Shown here: positions 1 through 8,164 of the stretch, one piece after another | Layout of the letters: each line of letters begins with the position of its first letter | Numbering within the stretch: position 1 is the first letter of the stretch | NCBI GenBank assembly: GCA_910584125.1 | Contig: CAJTXU010000001.1 | Coordinates: 183,176 to 247,175 of the forward strand | Source of the DNA: an uncultured Muribaculaceae bacterium | GTDB lineage: Bacteria; Bacteroidota; Bacteroidia; Bacteroidales; Muribaculaceae | Length of the DNA: 64,000 nt | Direction: 5' to 3' | Position numbers and translations under genes: made by a program | The notes under the pieces: model-generated | What the model saw: the letters and a program-made list of their open reading frames with translations, nothing else | What the model was told of the DNA's origin: nothing | The model's database searches: none

Positions 1-1
1 G

Positions 2-1351
2 ACCCGAGGCGGCAAGACCCCCTTCACGTCGGCCGCCGAACTGCTCGAGCGGTTCGTGACGCGCTATCCCGACTCGCAGTACACCCCCGAGGTGGAGGCC
101 TATCTCGCCACCGCCTACTACAACGACCGCAACTACACGAAGGCGCTGAAATATATCGACGCGATACGCAACCCGTCGGCCGACCAGCTCGGCACGCGCC
201 AGAAGATACTCTATGAACTCGGGGTCGAGTCGATGTCGAACGGACAGGCCGAGAAGGCCGTCGGGTATCTGCGCGAGTCCGTGCAGTTGCGCCGACACGA
301 CCGCAACCTCGCCGCGCAGGCCTCGCTGTGGCTCGGCGACGCCTTCTTCTCGTTGGGACGCTACAAGGAGGCACGCACAAGCTACGAGGCCTTCACCCGC
401 GACGACACCTCGCGCGAGAACCGCGCCTTGGGATATTACAACCTCGGGTATGCCGACTACAAGCTCGGCGACTACACGGCGGCCGCGGCGGCATTCGCCT
501 CGGCTCTCTCGGCGCGCCCCGCGCTCAACGCGCAGCTCGCCTCCGACGCCATGTCGCGCCGCGCCGACTGCCTCTACTATACAGGCAAATACGCCGAGGC
601 CTCGGCTCTGTTCAGCCGTGCCGCCGACGAGGGTGGCGCCGGAGCCGACTACGCCCTCTACCGCCGCGCGCTGCTCCACGGACTCGCCGGCGACAACAAG
701 GCGAAGACCGCCGACCTCAACCGGCTCGCCGAGACATATCCGGACTCGCGCTGGATGTCGAAGGCCATGCTCGAACTCGCCCAGACCTATGAGGAGATGG
801 GCCGCAAGGACCTCGCCGCCGACGCATACCGCCGTCGCCTCGACGCATCGGCCGACGTCGATATCGACGAACTCCTGCGCATGGGCACGGCCATGAACGA
901 GGCCGGACGCTGGGACGACCTGCTCGACGTCACCGACCGCATCTACCGCGCCGGAGGCCTCGAGCCCGACGAACTCGCCGACATATCGATGTGGCGCGCC
1001 GACGCCCTTGCCAACACGGGCCGCGCCCGCGAGGCAATGGCCATATACTCGCAGCTCGCCGAGAACCCCTCGGCCCTGTCGGGAGCAAAGGCCGCCGTAA
1101 CGCTCGCCGAAATCGAAATCAAGGAGGGCGACTACGAGGCCGCACGCACACGCATGGAGGAGTTCACCGACGCCGGAACGCCCCACCAGTACTGGCTCGC
1201 CCGCGGATTCATAGCCCTGGCCGACGCCTACCGCGGACTCGGCCAGACCTCGCTGGCACGCGAATACCTCTCGAGCCTCGAAGAAAACTATCCCGGCGAC
1301 GAAGCCGACATTAAGTCCATGATCTCCTCGCGCCTCAAAAAATGGAAATGA
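2..1351 (+). CDS. TPR-repeat protein, 5'-truncated by the window edge
   Basis: The reading frame is open from base 2, so the true start lies outside the window; 449 residues are visible. The sequence is a continuous series of tetratricopeptide-type helix pairs with the usual small/aromatic pattern (for example LWLGDAFFSLGRYKEA, YYNLGYADYKLGDYTAA, LELAQTYEEMGRKDLAADA), the last ending close to the C-terminus. TPR proteins act as scaffolds. In Bacteroidota, TPR lipoproteins and periplasmic TPR proteins often partner envelope proteins. The stop overlaps the start of the next gene (outer-membrane barrel, ATG at 1342), so the two are translationally coupled and probably act together in the envelope. 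No catalytic domain is visible and the exact role is unknown. Confidence 0.85.
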   Translation, partial: TRGGKTPFTSAAELLERFVTRYPDSQYTPEVEAYLATAYYNDRNYTKALKYIDAIRNPSADQLGTRQKILYELGVESMSNGQAEKAVGYLRESVQLRRHDRNLAAQASLWLGDAFFSLGRYKEARTSYEAFTRDDTSRENRALGYYNLGYADYKLGDYTAAAAAFASALSARPALNAQLASDAMSRRADCLYYTGKYAEASALFSRAADEGGAGADYALYRRALLHGLAGDNKAKTADLNRLAETYPDSRWMSKAMLELAQTYEEMGRKDLAADAYRRRLDASADVDIDELLRMGTAMNEAGRWDDLLDVTDRIYRAGGLEPDELADISMWRADALANTGRAREAMAIYSQLAENPSALSGAKAAVTLAEIEIKEGDYEAARTRMEEFTDAGTPHQYWLARGFIALADAYRGLGQTSLAREYLSSLEENYPGDEADIKSMISSRLKKWK

Positions 1352-3120
1352 TGCACACAAGACATATATCCTCCCTGCTCCTGCTCGCGGCCGCGACAGC
1401 CCTGCCGGCCGCCGCGCAATACGACCAGGACATCAACGTCGAGGGCAAGTACGTGCCCGAATACATACAGCACGACCGCATCGGCATCTTCCCGCGCCCG
1501 ATCAGGTTCGAGGCCGCGAAGTCATCGCTATCCTATTCGCTCGGGGGCGTCAACGCCGACTTCACCCCGCAGGCCCTCCCCCTGCAGGCCACGGGCTGGC
1601 GCACGGCGCGGCGACTGTCGGACACTCGCGGATACGTCGAGCTCGGCCTCGGCTCGTACCTGCAGAGCACGCTCTCGGCGGGTTACCGGATCATCGACAC
1701 CCCCCTCTCGGCGCTCGGCGTGCGCCTGCAGCACAACTCCACGTCGCTGTGGCGGCCGAAGCTGTCGGCGTCTACCCATGACAGCCGCATGTGGCGTTAC
1801 GACGAGTCGCTCGGCGTCTACGGACACCATACGTTCGAGGGCAAAGGACGCCTCGACGCCGCCCTCGACTACCATATCGGCAATTTCGACTACTATGGCT
1901 GCTACGCCGTCTTCGGCGAGATAGACGGCGCCCCGTCGCTCCAGCAGCTCGACGTGCCGACGCAGACGCTCAACGACGTGTCGGCCCGCGTGGCCTGGCA
2001 TTCGACTCCAGCCATCGACGACCTGAGCTGGAACGTCGGCGCGCGCGTCAGGTATTTCGGCTACCGCAGCCTCTACGACACCGGCAACGGCCTCGCCGGA
2101 CTCCCCGCGCGCTCCACCGGCGGACGCGAGACCCACGCCGTCGTCGACGCCGGAATCGACTTCCCGACATCCACAAGCTCGGCCGTGGGCATCACGCTCG
2201 ACGCCGACCTGCTCGCTTACGGCGACTACGAACCGCGTGGCGTCTACGGCCTCGACAACACTGAGACACCGGGCACATACGGCATGGTGACGCTGACGCC
2301 CTACTACCGGCTCACACGGCAGCGTCTCAGCCTGCGCATCGGCGCGCAGGTAGACATCGCCGCCAACGCCCGCGACGGCGCCGACCGCTACCGGACGTTC
2401 CACATCGCCCCCGACGTGCGTCTCGACTACAACGCCGGACCGGTCTCGCTCTTCGCCCGCGCCACGGGAGGCAGCGAACTGCACACCTTAGCCGCCGGCT
2501 ACGAACTCGACTACTACCAGATGCCGGCCATATTCGACACCAAGCCGGTCTACACGCCTGTCGACGCTCAGGCCGGAGTCTCGTTCGGCCCCTTCTCGGG
2601 CTTCCACGCCGGCTTCGACGTGGCATGGCGCATGAGCCGCGGCCAGTATTTCGGAGGCTGGTACGCCACCTGCGCCGCCGACGACGGGCAGCGTCTCAAC
2701 CTCCACGGCTGGTCGGCCGGAATCAACGCCGGATATGACGCCGGGCGCATCTTCAAGGTCACGGCCGAGGGCCGCTGGCAGCGTCAGCGCGGCACGACCG
2801 GATACTTCAACGGCTACGATCGCCCCGAATGGACCGTCGACGCCGCCATCGAGAGCAATCCCGGGCGCCTGGGGCTACGCCTCGAATACAAGCTCCGCGC
2901 CATGCGCATGATGACCATGCCCCTCGCCTTTGCCGACGGCGAGGAGGCCTACCGCCTGCCCAACCTCTCGATGCTCGGACTCGGGGTGTCATACCGCATC
3001 ACCGACAGCTTCGACGTCTGGGCGCAGGCCGACAACCTGCTCTGCCGCCGCAACTACACGCTGCCCGGTCTGCCGGAACCGCGTCTGCGCCTCGCCGCCG
3101 GACTCGGATTCAGATTCTGA
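1342..3120 (+). CDS. Outer-membrane beta-barrel protein (TonB-receptor-like, no plug)
   Basis: This 592-residue protein begins with a clear signal peptide (hydrophobic LLLLAAATALPAAAQ, cleavage expected after AAAQ). The rest alternates aromatic and polar residues in long amphipathic strands. It ends in LRLAAGLGFRF, whose terminal phenylalanine is the usual signal for BAM-dependent insertion into the outer membrane. I see no carboxypeptidase-regulatory domain and no plug, so it is a barrel-only relative of TonB-dependent receptors, not a complete SusC. It overlaps the upstream TPR gene by 10 bases, which suggests a two-protein envelope complex. The ligand is unknown. Confidence 0.75.
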   Translation: MEMMHTRHISSLLLLAAATALPAAAQYDQDINVEGKYVPEYIQHDRIGIFPRPIRFEAAKSSLSYSLGGVNADFTPQALPLQATGWRTARRLSDTRGYVELGLGSYLQSTLSAGYRIIDTPLSALGVRLQHNSTSLWRPKLSASTHDSRMWRYDESLGVYGHHTFEGKGRLDAALDYHIGNFDYYGCYAVFGEIDGAPSLQQLDVPTQTLNDVSARVAWHSTPAIDDLSWNVGARVRYFGYRSLYDTGNGLAGLPARSTGGRETHAVVDAGIDFPTSTSSAVGITLDADLLAYGDYEPRGVYGLDNTETPGTYGMVTLTPYYRLTRQRLSLRIGAQVDIAANARDGADRYRTFHIAPDVRLDYNAGPVSLFARATGGSELHTLAAGYELDYYQMPAIFDTKPVYTPVDAQAGVSFGPFSGFHAGFDVAWRMSRGQYFGGWYATCAADDGQRLNLHGWSAGINAGYDAGRIFKVTAEGRWQRQRGTTGYFNGYDRPEWTVDAAIESNPGRLGLRLEYKLRAMRMMTMPLAFADGEEAYRLPNLSMLGLGVSYRITDSFDVWAQADNLLCRRNYTLPGLPEPRLRLAAGLGFRF

Positions 3121-3196
3121 GCGCGACAAGCGACGACGGCCGGACATTTCGGCCCGGAATTTGTTGTAACTTATGAAGCAACGAAAGGAAAGGAAT

Positions 3197-3736
3197 ATGG
3201 AAACCGATAAAGACACATTCACACTCACATATCTCAATGAAGACGACCGCGCCTACGGCCTCGCCGGCATGGCGATCTCGCTGGCCGCGCTCGACGCCAT
3301 AGACCGCGTGATCTCGGTGTCGCTCGACGCCGAAGGCCCGATGGTGAAGTTCGCCGGAGGCTATTTCTTCAGCAGTTCGCCGTCGGTGTCGCCCAAGGCT
3401 GTGTGGAGCAACATGGTCCACAACTTCTACATTACGTCGGCGATGGTTGTCTCGAACGTGATGGCGCGCTCGATGGTGCGCCGCGAGACGGACGTGCCCG
3501 CCGAGGTGCTCGACCGGATACACGCCGAGATGCTGGCCGACGGGGCCGACATCTGCTCGCTCGAGCCCGACGAGGTCGACAGCCTCTACCGCAAGACCAC
3601 GGGCGGGATGCGCCGCATCTTCGCCAACCCGCGCCTGCAGCAGCCCATCGCGGAGTTCGCGCGCACGCTGTCGCGCCGCCGCACGCTGTCGGGCAGCGAG
3701 ATCTATGACGAACTCCGTGCCCTGCGACTGATATGA
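3197..3736 (+). CDS. Conserved protein of unknown function
   Basis: This is a 179-residue protein. I chose ATG 3197 over the upstream in-frame ATG 3173 because a purine-rich AAAGGAAAGGA stretch ends just before 3197 and the eight extra residues are all basic or polar. The N-terminal half is an alpha/beta sequence with FAGGYFFSSSPSVSPKAVW; the C-terminal half is helical and charged (EVLDRIHAEML, LQQPIAEFARTLSRRRTLSG). There is no signal peptide or membrane helix, so it should be cytoplasmic. Its last codons overlap the MazG-like gene (ATGA-type overlap at 3733), so the two are cotranscribed. I do not recognise the family. Confidence 0.7.
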   Translation: METDKDTFTLTYLNEDDRAYGLAGMAISLAALDAIDRVISVSLDAEGPMVKFAGGYFFSSSPSVSPKAVWSNMVHNFYITSAMVVSNVMARSMVRRETDVPAEVLDRIHAEMLADGADICSLEPDEVDSLYRKTTGGMRRIFANPRLQQPIAEFARTLSRRRTLSGSEIYDELRALRLI

Positions 3737-4056
3737 CACTTGACGAAATGCAAAAAGCCGTGGACCGATGGATAGAGACCATCGGCCACGGCTATTTCTC
3801 GGAATTGACCAACATGGCGCTGCTCACGGAGGAGACGGGCGAACTGGCGCGTGTCATCGCGCGCGTCTACGGCGACCAGGTGGCGAAGCCGGGCGACCTG
3901 ACGGACCCGCAGGCGAACCTGCGCGAGGAGATCGCCGACGTGCTGTGGGTGCTGACCTGCCTTGCCAACCAGACCGGCATCAGCCTCCAGCAGGCCTTCG
4001 AAGACTCCATGCGCAAGAAAACGACCCGCGACCGCGGGCGTTTTTTCTCTGGCTAA
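3733..4056 (+). CDS. MazG-like nucleotide pyrophosphohydrolase
   Basis: This 107-residue single-domain protein has the metal-binding signature of the all-alpha NTP pyrophosphohydrolases: E33-E34-x-x-E37 in LLTEETGELARV and E66-x-x-D69 in REEIADVLWVL. The family hydrolyses (d)NTPs to the monophosphate plus pyrophosphate and cleans the nucleotide pool. The size fits the short MazG/iMazG class, not full-length two-domain MazG. The start overlaps the preceding stop. The stop codon TAA lies in the loop of a perfect hairpin (4047-4064), and a second GC hairpin followed by T6 lies in the last codons, so transcription may end at or within the gene end. Confidence 0.85.
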   Translation: MTLDEMQKAVDRWIETIGHGYFSELTNMALLTEETGELARVIARVYGDQVAKPGDLTDPQANLREEIADVLWVLTCLANQTGISLQQAFEDSMRKKTTRDRGRFFSG

Positions 4057-4188
4057 AGCCAGAGGCCAGGCCAAAAAGGCTACGCACCCAGACTCCGCGT
4101 TTTGACAGCTGCGGAGCCGAACGCGGAGCCATTTTGCACTGCGGCGAGCTTTAGCTCCGCTGATGCCTGAGCTAAAGCTCAGGCATCA
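4026..4188. repeat. Cluster of palindromes with GCTAAAGC core between convergent genes
   Basis: Three inverted repeats share a core. CTCTGGC-TAAA-GCCAGAG is at 4047-4064, an imperfect GAGCTTTAGCTC hairpin is near 4146-4157, and a perfect 12-bp stem TGATGCCTGAGC-TAAA-mirror is at 4161-4188. A longer inverted repeat (CTCCGCGTT with AACGCGGAG) lies between them, and CCCGC-GACC-GCGGG plus T6 at 4026-4046 looks like an intrinsic terminator. The outer hairpins contain the stop codons of both convergent genes, so a bidirectional terminator role is likely. Confidence 0.6.
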
Positions 4189-4539
4189 AAGCTCAAACGT
4201 CACGCTGACTTCCGCCGGGGCCTCGACAGGCGTGCCGTTGTCGCTGGCGGGTGTCCATTTGGGCATTCCCTTAACCAGACGGATCGCCTCGCCCTCAAGG
4301 TCGGGGTCGACCATCCGTTTGATCTTGATGTTGCCTATCGTGCCGTCGGTCTTGACCGTGAACACGACGGTCACCACACCCTCGATGCCGTTGTCCTTGG
4401 CCATCTGCGGGTATTTCATGTTATCGGCTATATATGCCTTCTCGGCGGCCTCGCCGCCCGGAAAAGCCGGGGGTGTCAGCGCCCATGCGCCCATCGAGAC
4501 GCCGACCGCGGCCGCAAGTGTCATCAGTATCTTCTTCAT
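4186..4539 (-). CDS. Periplasmic TonB C-terminal-domain protein
   Basis: This 117-residue protein starts at MKKILMTLAAAVGVSMGAWA, a normal signal peptide; the upstream extension of the frame crosses a terminator and is rejected. The mature part is a TonB C-terminal fold: PGGEAAEKAYIADNMKYPQMAKDNGIEGVVTVVFTV, then DGTIGNIKIKRMVDPDLEGEAIRLVKGMPKWTPASDNGTPV and a final beta strand. The family includes energy transducers. This one has only a signal peptide and no proline-rich periplasmic spacer, so it may be a soluble TonB_C protein and not a true transducer. It lies downstream of a DUF2807 gene but is separated from it by an intrinsic terminator. Confidence 0.8.
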   Translation of the reverse strand: MKKILMTLAAAVGVSMGAWALTPPAFPGGEAAEKAYIADNMKYPQMAKDNGIEGVVTVVFTVKTDGTIGNIKIKRMVDPDLEGEAIRLVKGMPKWTPASDNGTPVEAPAEVSVTFEL

Positions 4540-4570
4540 ATCATAGAGATTTGATATCAGTGAGATTATA

Positions 4571-4597
4571 AAAAAGCCGGGAAGTTTAATCCCGGCC
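4571..4597 (-). terminator. Intrinsic terminator after the sigma/DUF2807 operon
   Basis: Read on the minus strand, the stem GCCGGG, a 9-base loop (ATTAAACTT) and CCCGGC are followed by TTTTTTAT. It lies about 35 bases after the DUF2807 stop and separates that operon from the TonB_C gene. Confidence 0.75.
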
Positions 4598-4630
4598 TGT
4601 GTTAAAAAGAGTGCGCGATACGCCCGGCGG

Positions 4631-5527
4631 TCAGTTTTTGATCTCACCCAGGCCTTGGTTGAGAGTCGAGCATCGCCCGGCCTTGAAACCGGATATGTCG
4701 ATATTGCCGACACCCTGCACGGTGATGTTGCCCGACGTGGCGTCGCCCCTTATCAGTATGTTGCCGACACCCTGGTTCATGGCCTTTACGGTAGTGGCGT
4801 CAATGTCGCGGACCTCGATGTTGCCCGCCCCCTGGTTTATGAGTTCGAGGCTGGTGCAGTCGGCCGAACCGATGCGGACGTCGCCCGCTCCCTGCACGAG
4901 CACATATACTGCCGTGGTGTCGGCGGTGCCTATCCTCACATCGCCCGCCCCCTGCGTGATGATGCGCAGCGAAGTGCTGTCCAACGAGCCAAGCACGATA
5001 TCGCCCGCGCCATATGTGGCGAGCTGCAGACCGGTACAGTCCACGCGGTCGGCGTTGATGTTGCCGGAGCCGAAGAGCCTTATGGCATTCAGATAGTTGC
5101 AATATACCCGAACCTGACCTTTCTGTCTTTTCATGGCATAGGTCGCCTGATAGTTCTCGCCTCCGACATTCATGATCTGCAGATGTCCATCCGACAGGCT
5201 CACGCCGATATAGTCCAGTAGGTCCTGGTCGCCGCAGACCTCGACCTTGACCCGGTCGTCTTTAGTCCAATATATGTCCACGTCAACCCATGTGTGGTTG
5301 GTAATCTTCAATCCACCCGGACCAGAGTAGGTCATCGACTGACGCACACTGCCGGGCCTGTCCTGACCACCCGAGCTGCGGCTCGTGCTCACACTCGTGC
5401 TCGTGCTGCGGCTCGTTCTCTCGGTCGGCTGCGTGCGCTGCCTCTGCGCCGTGCGCTTGGCCTGCGTGTCGGCGACAAAAGAGAGGGCGACGAGCAGAGC
5501 TATCAATAATGCTGTTATCTTTTTCAT
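4631..5527 (-). CDS. DUF2807 (head GIN domain) secreted protein
   Basis: This 298-residue protein starts at MKKITALLIALLVALSFVADTQA (signal peptide). The ATG at 5527 has GGGG about 4 bases upstream and is preferred to the GTG at 5536. A Ser/Thr/Arg-rich linker (residues about 24-55) precedes a beta-helix-like domain built from repeated GxGxI/V units: FGSGNINADRV, YGAGDIVLGSL, QGAGDVRIGTA, QGAGDVRIGSA, QGAGNIEVRDI, QGVGNILIRG, QGVGNIDISG. That is the hallmark of the putative auto-transporter adhesin DUF2807. It probably sits in the periplasm or at the cell surface. It is the last gene of the receptor/sigma/anti-sigma operon, 13 bases after the phosphatase. Its role is unknown; adhesion or envelope sensing is plausible. 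Confidence 0.85.
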   Translation of the reverse strand: MKKITALLIALLVALSFVADTQAKRTAQRQRTQPTERTSRSTSTSVSTSRSSGGQDRPGSVRQSMTYSGPGGLKITNHTWVDVDIYWTKDDRVKVEVCGDQDLLDYIGVSLSDGHLQIMNVGGENYQATYAMKRQKGQVRVYCNYLNAIRLFGSGNINADRVDCTGLQLATYGAGDIVLGSLDSTSLRIITQGAGDVRIGTADTTAVYVLVQGAGDVRIGSADCTSLELINQGAGNIEVRDIDATTVKAMNQGVGNILIRGDATSGNITVQGVGNIDISGFKAGRCSTLNQGLGEIKN

Positions 5528-5539
5528 AATCCCCACGTC

Positions 5540-6097
5540 TTAGTCATTGTCTGTTTTCAGAAGTTCGTCCACGAGCTCGGTGCAGGCGTCCTCAAGAAGG
5601 TCGAGCACAAACTGGAAACCTGCGGCCCCCCCATAGTAAGGGTCGGGCACCGAGTCGGCATCTGGATGCGCGACGGCGAAATCAGTCATGCGCACAATCT
5701 TGGCGTCGCGCACGTCGGTATCGGCGAGCGAATGGAGCGAGTCGATGTTGCTGTCGTCCATGCCGACGACGATATCGAAGTCGTCGAGGTCACCGAGACG
5801 TATGCGGCGCGCGCGGTGCTCGAGACGGTAACCGCGCTGCCATGCGGTCTCGCGCATACGGCGGTCGGGCAGGTCGCCGGCATGTCCGCCATAGAAACCG
5901 GCCGAGTCGCACTCCGCTGCGAGACCCTTGGCAGCTGCGATCTTCTCCATAATGCCCTGAGCGGCCGGGCTCCGGCAGATATTGCCCAGGCAGACGAAAA
6001 GCACACGGGGAGCGCGGCCCTCGTCGGCGGCGGCACGTCGCGCCCTCTCCACCACGCCGAGGGCCTCGGGCGCGGGTCGTTCGATGCGTCTTCTCAT
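5540..6097 (-). CDS. Low-molecular-weight protein-tyrosine phosphatase
   Basis: This 185-residue protein carries the LMW-PTP active site C36-L-G-N-I-C-R42-S43 (CX5R) in VLFVCLGNICRSPAAQG and the general-acid Asp in VPDPYYGG near the C-terminus. The family dephosphorylates tyrosine on proteins such as Wzc-type kinases or acts on small phosphate esters. The Arg-rich extension of about 30 residues before the catalytic strand is unusual because most members start only a few residues before the strand. The ATG at 6097 overlaps the upstream stop (ATGA), which supports the long form, although a GTG further in could also start the gene. It lies in an ECF sigma-factor operon, an uncommon setting. Confidence 0.88.
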   Translation of the reverse strand: MRRRIERPAPEALGVVERARRAAADEGRAPRVLFVCLGNICRSPAAQGIMEKIAAAKGLAAECDSAGFYGGHAGDLPDRRMRETAWQRGYRLEHRARRIRLGDLDDFDIVVGMDDSNIDSLHSLADTDVRDAKIVRMTDFAVAHPDADSVPDPYYGGAAGFQFVLDLLEDACTELVDELLKTDND

Positions 6098-6822
6098 CTT
6101 GTCAGTTCCTTTAATTCGGACAGCGAGTCGAGGTTTTCGAGGCTTTCAAGGCTCTCGAGATTCCCAAGGTTCTCGAGGTTCTCAAGATTCTCGAGAGATT
6201 CCAGCGACCCGAGCGACTCAAGCAGTCTACCTGCGAAATCCTTGCCAAACTTCTCGCCCCATTCCGACAGATCCTTCCCAAGGTCGGCAAGGTTCAGTTC
6301 AAACTCCGGGTATGAACCCTCGATAATCCTTATCGAGCCTTCGTCTCTTTTCATACCTTCGTCCCAGTCAATCACCACGACTTCGGCCACGTTGGGGGCG
6401 TCGCTGCTCCAGATTATCACCTTGCTGACAACGTTGTCAGAGATGAAACTCTCGTATATAACGTATTCCTGCATGCCCTGCACGGTCTTCATCATGACCT
6501 CCATCTCGGGGTGCCGTTTGATATAATCCTTCAGAATCTGACGCGCTTTCTTCACCGACTCCTCCGAATAGCAATTATAGGAATAGAGGGCGGAGAAACC
6601 CATGCTGATGTTGAACGCGTGTTCCCCGTTTCGGCTCTGCCAATAACGCTTGTTGTGGGAGAAGCGGCCCGAAATATATGTGCTTTCGACCTGCGGCATT
6701 CCTGCGAGAGCGGCGAAGATATCGTCGGCCCCCATCGCGGGAACGAGCGCGACAAGCGCCATGGCGAGCGTCAAGGCGGCGCGCCTGAGTATGTTGTTAT
6801 ATCTTTTCGATTTCATATCCAT
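6094..6822 (-). CDS. Secreted protein with 9-bp-repeat-encoded Leu/Glu tail
   Basis: This 242-residue protein has a signal peptide (ALTLAMALVALVPAMGA). The mature domain (FAALAGMPQVESTYISGRF...) has an alpha/beta sequence that may relate to the DUF4252/DUF5024-type secreted proteins found near Bacteroidota ECF factors, but I cannot confirm that. The last 45 residues are low-complexity (LESLGSLESLENLENLEN...), giving a 3-residue period. At the DNA level (about 6118-6215) this is a run of degenerate 9-bp units of the form RAGRYTYTC. It is translationally coupled to the phosphatase gene (ATGA overlap) and follows the anti-sigma-like gene by 16 bases. Confidence 0.75.
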   Translation of the reverse strand: MDMKSKRYNNILRRAALTLAMALVALVPAMGADDIFAALAGMPQVESTYISGRFSHNKRYWQSRNGEHAFNISMGFSALYSYNCYSEESVKKARQILKDYIKRHPEMEVMMKTVQGMQEYVIYESFISDNVVSKVIIWSSDAPNVAEVVVIDWDEGMKRDEGSIRIIEGSYPEFELNLADLGKDLSEWGEKFGKDFAGRLLESLGSLESLENLENLENLGNLESLESLENLDSLSELKELTR

Positions 6823-6838
6823 AATGATTTTTGACAGA

Positions 6839-7600
6839 TTAATAAGAGCAAAGTTTATTCACCTCGGCGTCATATTCGAGGCTGATTTCCTCGACGCGGT
6901 TGGTTTCCTGGGCGAGGTTTCCCTCCATTCGCCCGAAAATCGAGCTGAGTATGGCGTCGGCCTCACGTTCGTCCTCGATCACACGGTAGTTGGCGGCGAT
7001 GAGGGCCTCGGTATCAACTTCGGTGTCAATCTCCGGCGCGGGCTGTGATGCCTTTCTGGGAGATGCCTTATGTGCGCTCCCTTCGGTCGCGCCACGATGG
7101 GAGGGCTCGGAGCTGGGAGCAGACTGAGCGATTGGAGCCGGCTCAGCAGTCGGAGCGGGCTCGGCAGTCGGAGCGGGTTGGGCGATTGGAGCCGGCCGGG
7201 CGCTCGGAACGCTCTGAGCAATCAGAGGCTTCGGGGACGGACCGTGGATGTCTTGGGTGCCGCTGTAGTTGTAGGCGGCTACGACGGCGAGCAGGCAGGC
7301 AGCCGCTCCGGAGGCAGTCCAGAGAATGCGACGCCAGCGCGCGGGCTTCGCGACGCGTCGTTCGCGGGCCATCTCCGTCTCGACGGCTTCCGTGATGCGC
7401 GCATCAAGCTCGGCCGGAATCTCCGGGAGGTCCGCCGCCGCCTCGCTCATGGCGGCGAAGAGGGCGCGGTCGGCCTCCAGATCGGGCGGCAGCTCGCCGG
7501 CCGACGCGAAGAAGTCGGTCAGCATCCTCTCGTCGCCGGGCGACGACTCGCCGCCGTACCAGCGGTCGAGCAGAGTTCTTATTTGGTTTATGTCGTTCAT
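6839..7600 (-). CDS. Anti-sigma-factor-like single-pass membrane protein
   Basis: This 253-residue protein starts at ATG 7600 (MNDINQIRTLLDRWYGGES); the longer frame extends into the sigma-factor gene and is rejected. Residues 1-90 are a cytoplasmic helical region with the RxLLDRWYxGESSPxDERML pattern common in anti-sigma or zinc-less RsiW-like proteins. One membrane helix lies at about 92-109. The periplasmic part starts with a Pro/Ala-rich repeat (APTAEP-type, an 18-bp DNA unit) and then carries a GATEGSA insert encoded by a 21-bp repeat shared with the receptor gene at 10.5 kb. It directly follows the ECF sigma gene (19 bases), so it probably holds that factor inactive until an envelope signal arrives. 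No HxxxCxxC zinc motif is visible. Confidence 0.78.
   Translation of the reverse strand: MNDINQIRTLLDRWYGGESSPGDERMLTDFFASAGELPPDLEADRALFAAMSEAAADLPEIPAELDARITEAVETEMARERRVAKPARWRRILWTASGAAACLLAVVAAYNYSGTQDIHGPSPKPLIAQSVPSARPAPIAQPAPTAEPAPTAEPAPIAQSAPSSEPSHRGATEGSAHKASPRKASQPAPEIDTEVDTEALIAANYRVIEDEREADAILSSIFGRMEGNLAQETNRVEEISLEYDAEVNKLCSY
7074..7094 (-). repeat. Dispersed 21-bp repeat encoding GATEGSA (copy 1)
   Basis: GCGCTCCCTTCGGTCGCGCC plus A is identical to 10473-10493, and its 15-bp core CCCTTCGGTCGCGCC recurs at 35383-35397. In all three places it is read in the same frame as GATEG inside an exported protein. Confidence 0.8.
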
Positions 7601-7619
7601 TTCTGAGGAAAGATTTGGT

Positions 7620-8141
7620 TTATAATCCGTTGATTTCAAGCAATTCCCTGAGTCGTCGCCGGCCGCGCGAAAGGAGCTGGCGCACATTATTCTCTGTCTG
7701 CCCGGTGGCTTCGGCTATCTCGGAGTTGTCGAGTCCGCCGAAGCCGCTCATCCTTATGGCGTCGCGCTGACCGGGCGGCAGCGTGTCGATGAGTATCTCT
7801 ATATGCCGGCGGGTGTCGTTGTATTCGGCCACCAGACCGGTGTCGTTGTCGGGGGGCGCCTTTACGTCCGCGGCCTCCTCGAGAGGGATTCCGGCGGAGG
7901 CCGCCGAGGCGGGCGGGCGTCGCCTGATCAGAGAGAGGCACTCGTTGCGCAGGGCCGCCATGCAGTAGAGGCGCGATTCGCCGGGGTTCCCGGGGATTCC
8001 GTCGCGATGACGCCACAGCTTCACCAGCGCCTCCTGCACGGCGTCGGCCGCATCGTCGGGAGGTATGCCCATCTTCAGCGCCACGCCATACATGAGGCGG
8101 CGCAGAGACAAGACTCGTTCGCGGAATTCCCTTTCTGTCAT
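7620..8141 (-). CDS. ECF-type RNA polymerase sigma factor
   Basis: This 173-residue protein has region 2 (YGVALKMGIPPDDAADAVQEALVKLWRHRD, matching the DDAxDxxQExxxxxW pattern) and region 4 (IDTLPPGQRDAIRMSGFGGLDNSEIAEATGQTENNVRQLLSRGRRRLRE), joined by a linker. It directs polymerase to a small regulon. It sits 23 bases after the outer-membrane receptor gene and is followed by its probable anti-sigma factor. The receptor therefore lies upstream of the sigma gene, the reverse of the usual FecI-FecR-receptor order, and lacks the N-terminal signalling domain that would pair it with FecR. Confidence 0.92.
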   Translation of the reverse strand: MTEREFRERVLSLRRLMYGVALKMGIPPDDAADAVQEALVKLWRHRDGIPGNPGESRLYCMAALRNECLSLIRRRPPASAASAGIPLEEAADVKAPPDNDTGLVAEYNDTRRHIEILIDTLPPGQRDAIRMSGFGGLDNSEIAEATGQTENNVRQLLSRGRRRLRELLEINGL

Positions 8142-8164
8142 GTTAACTTAACGTGACGGGCAGC

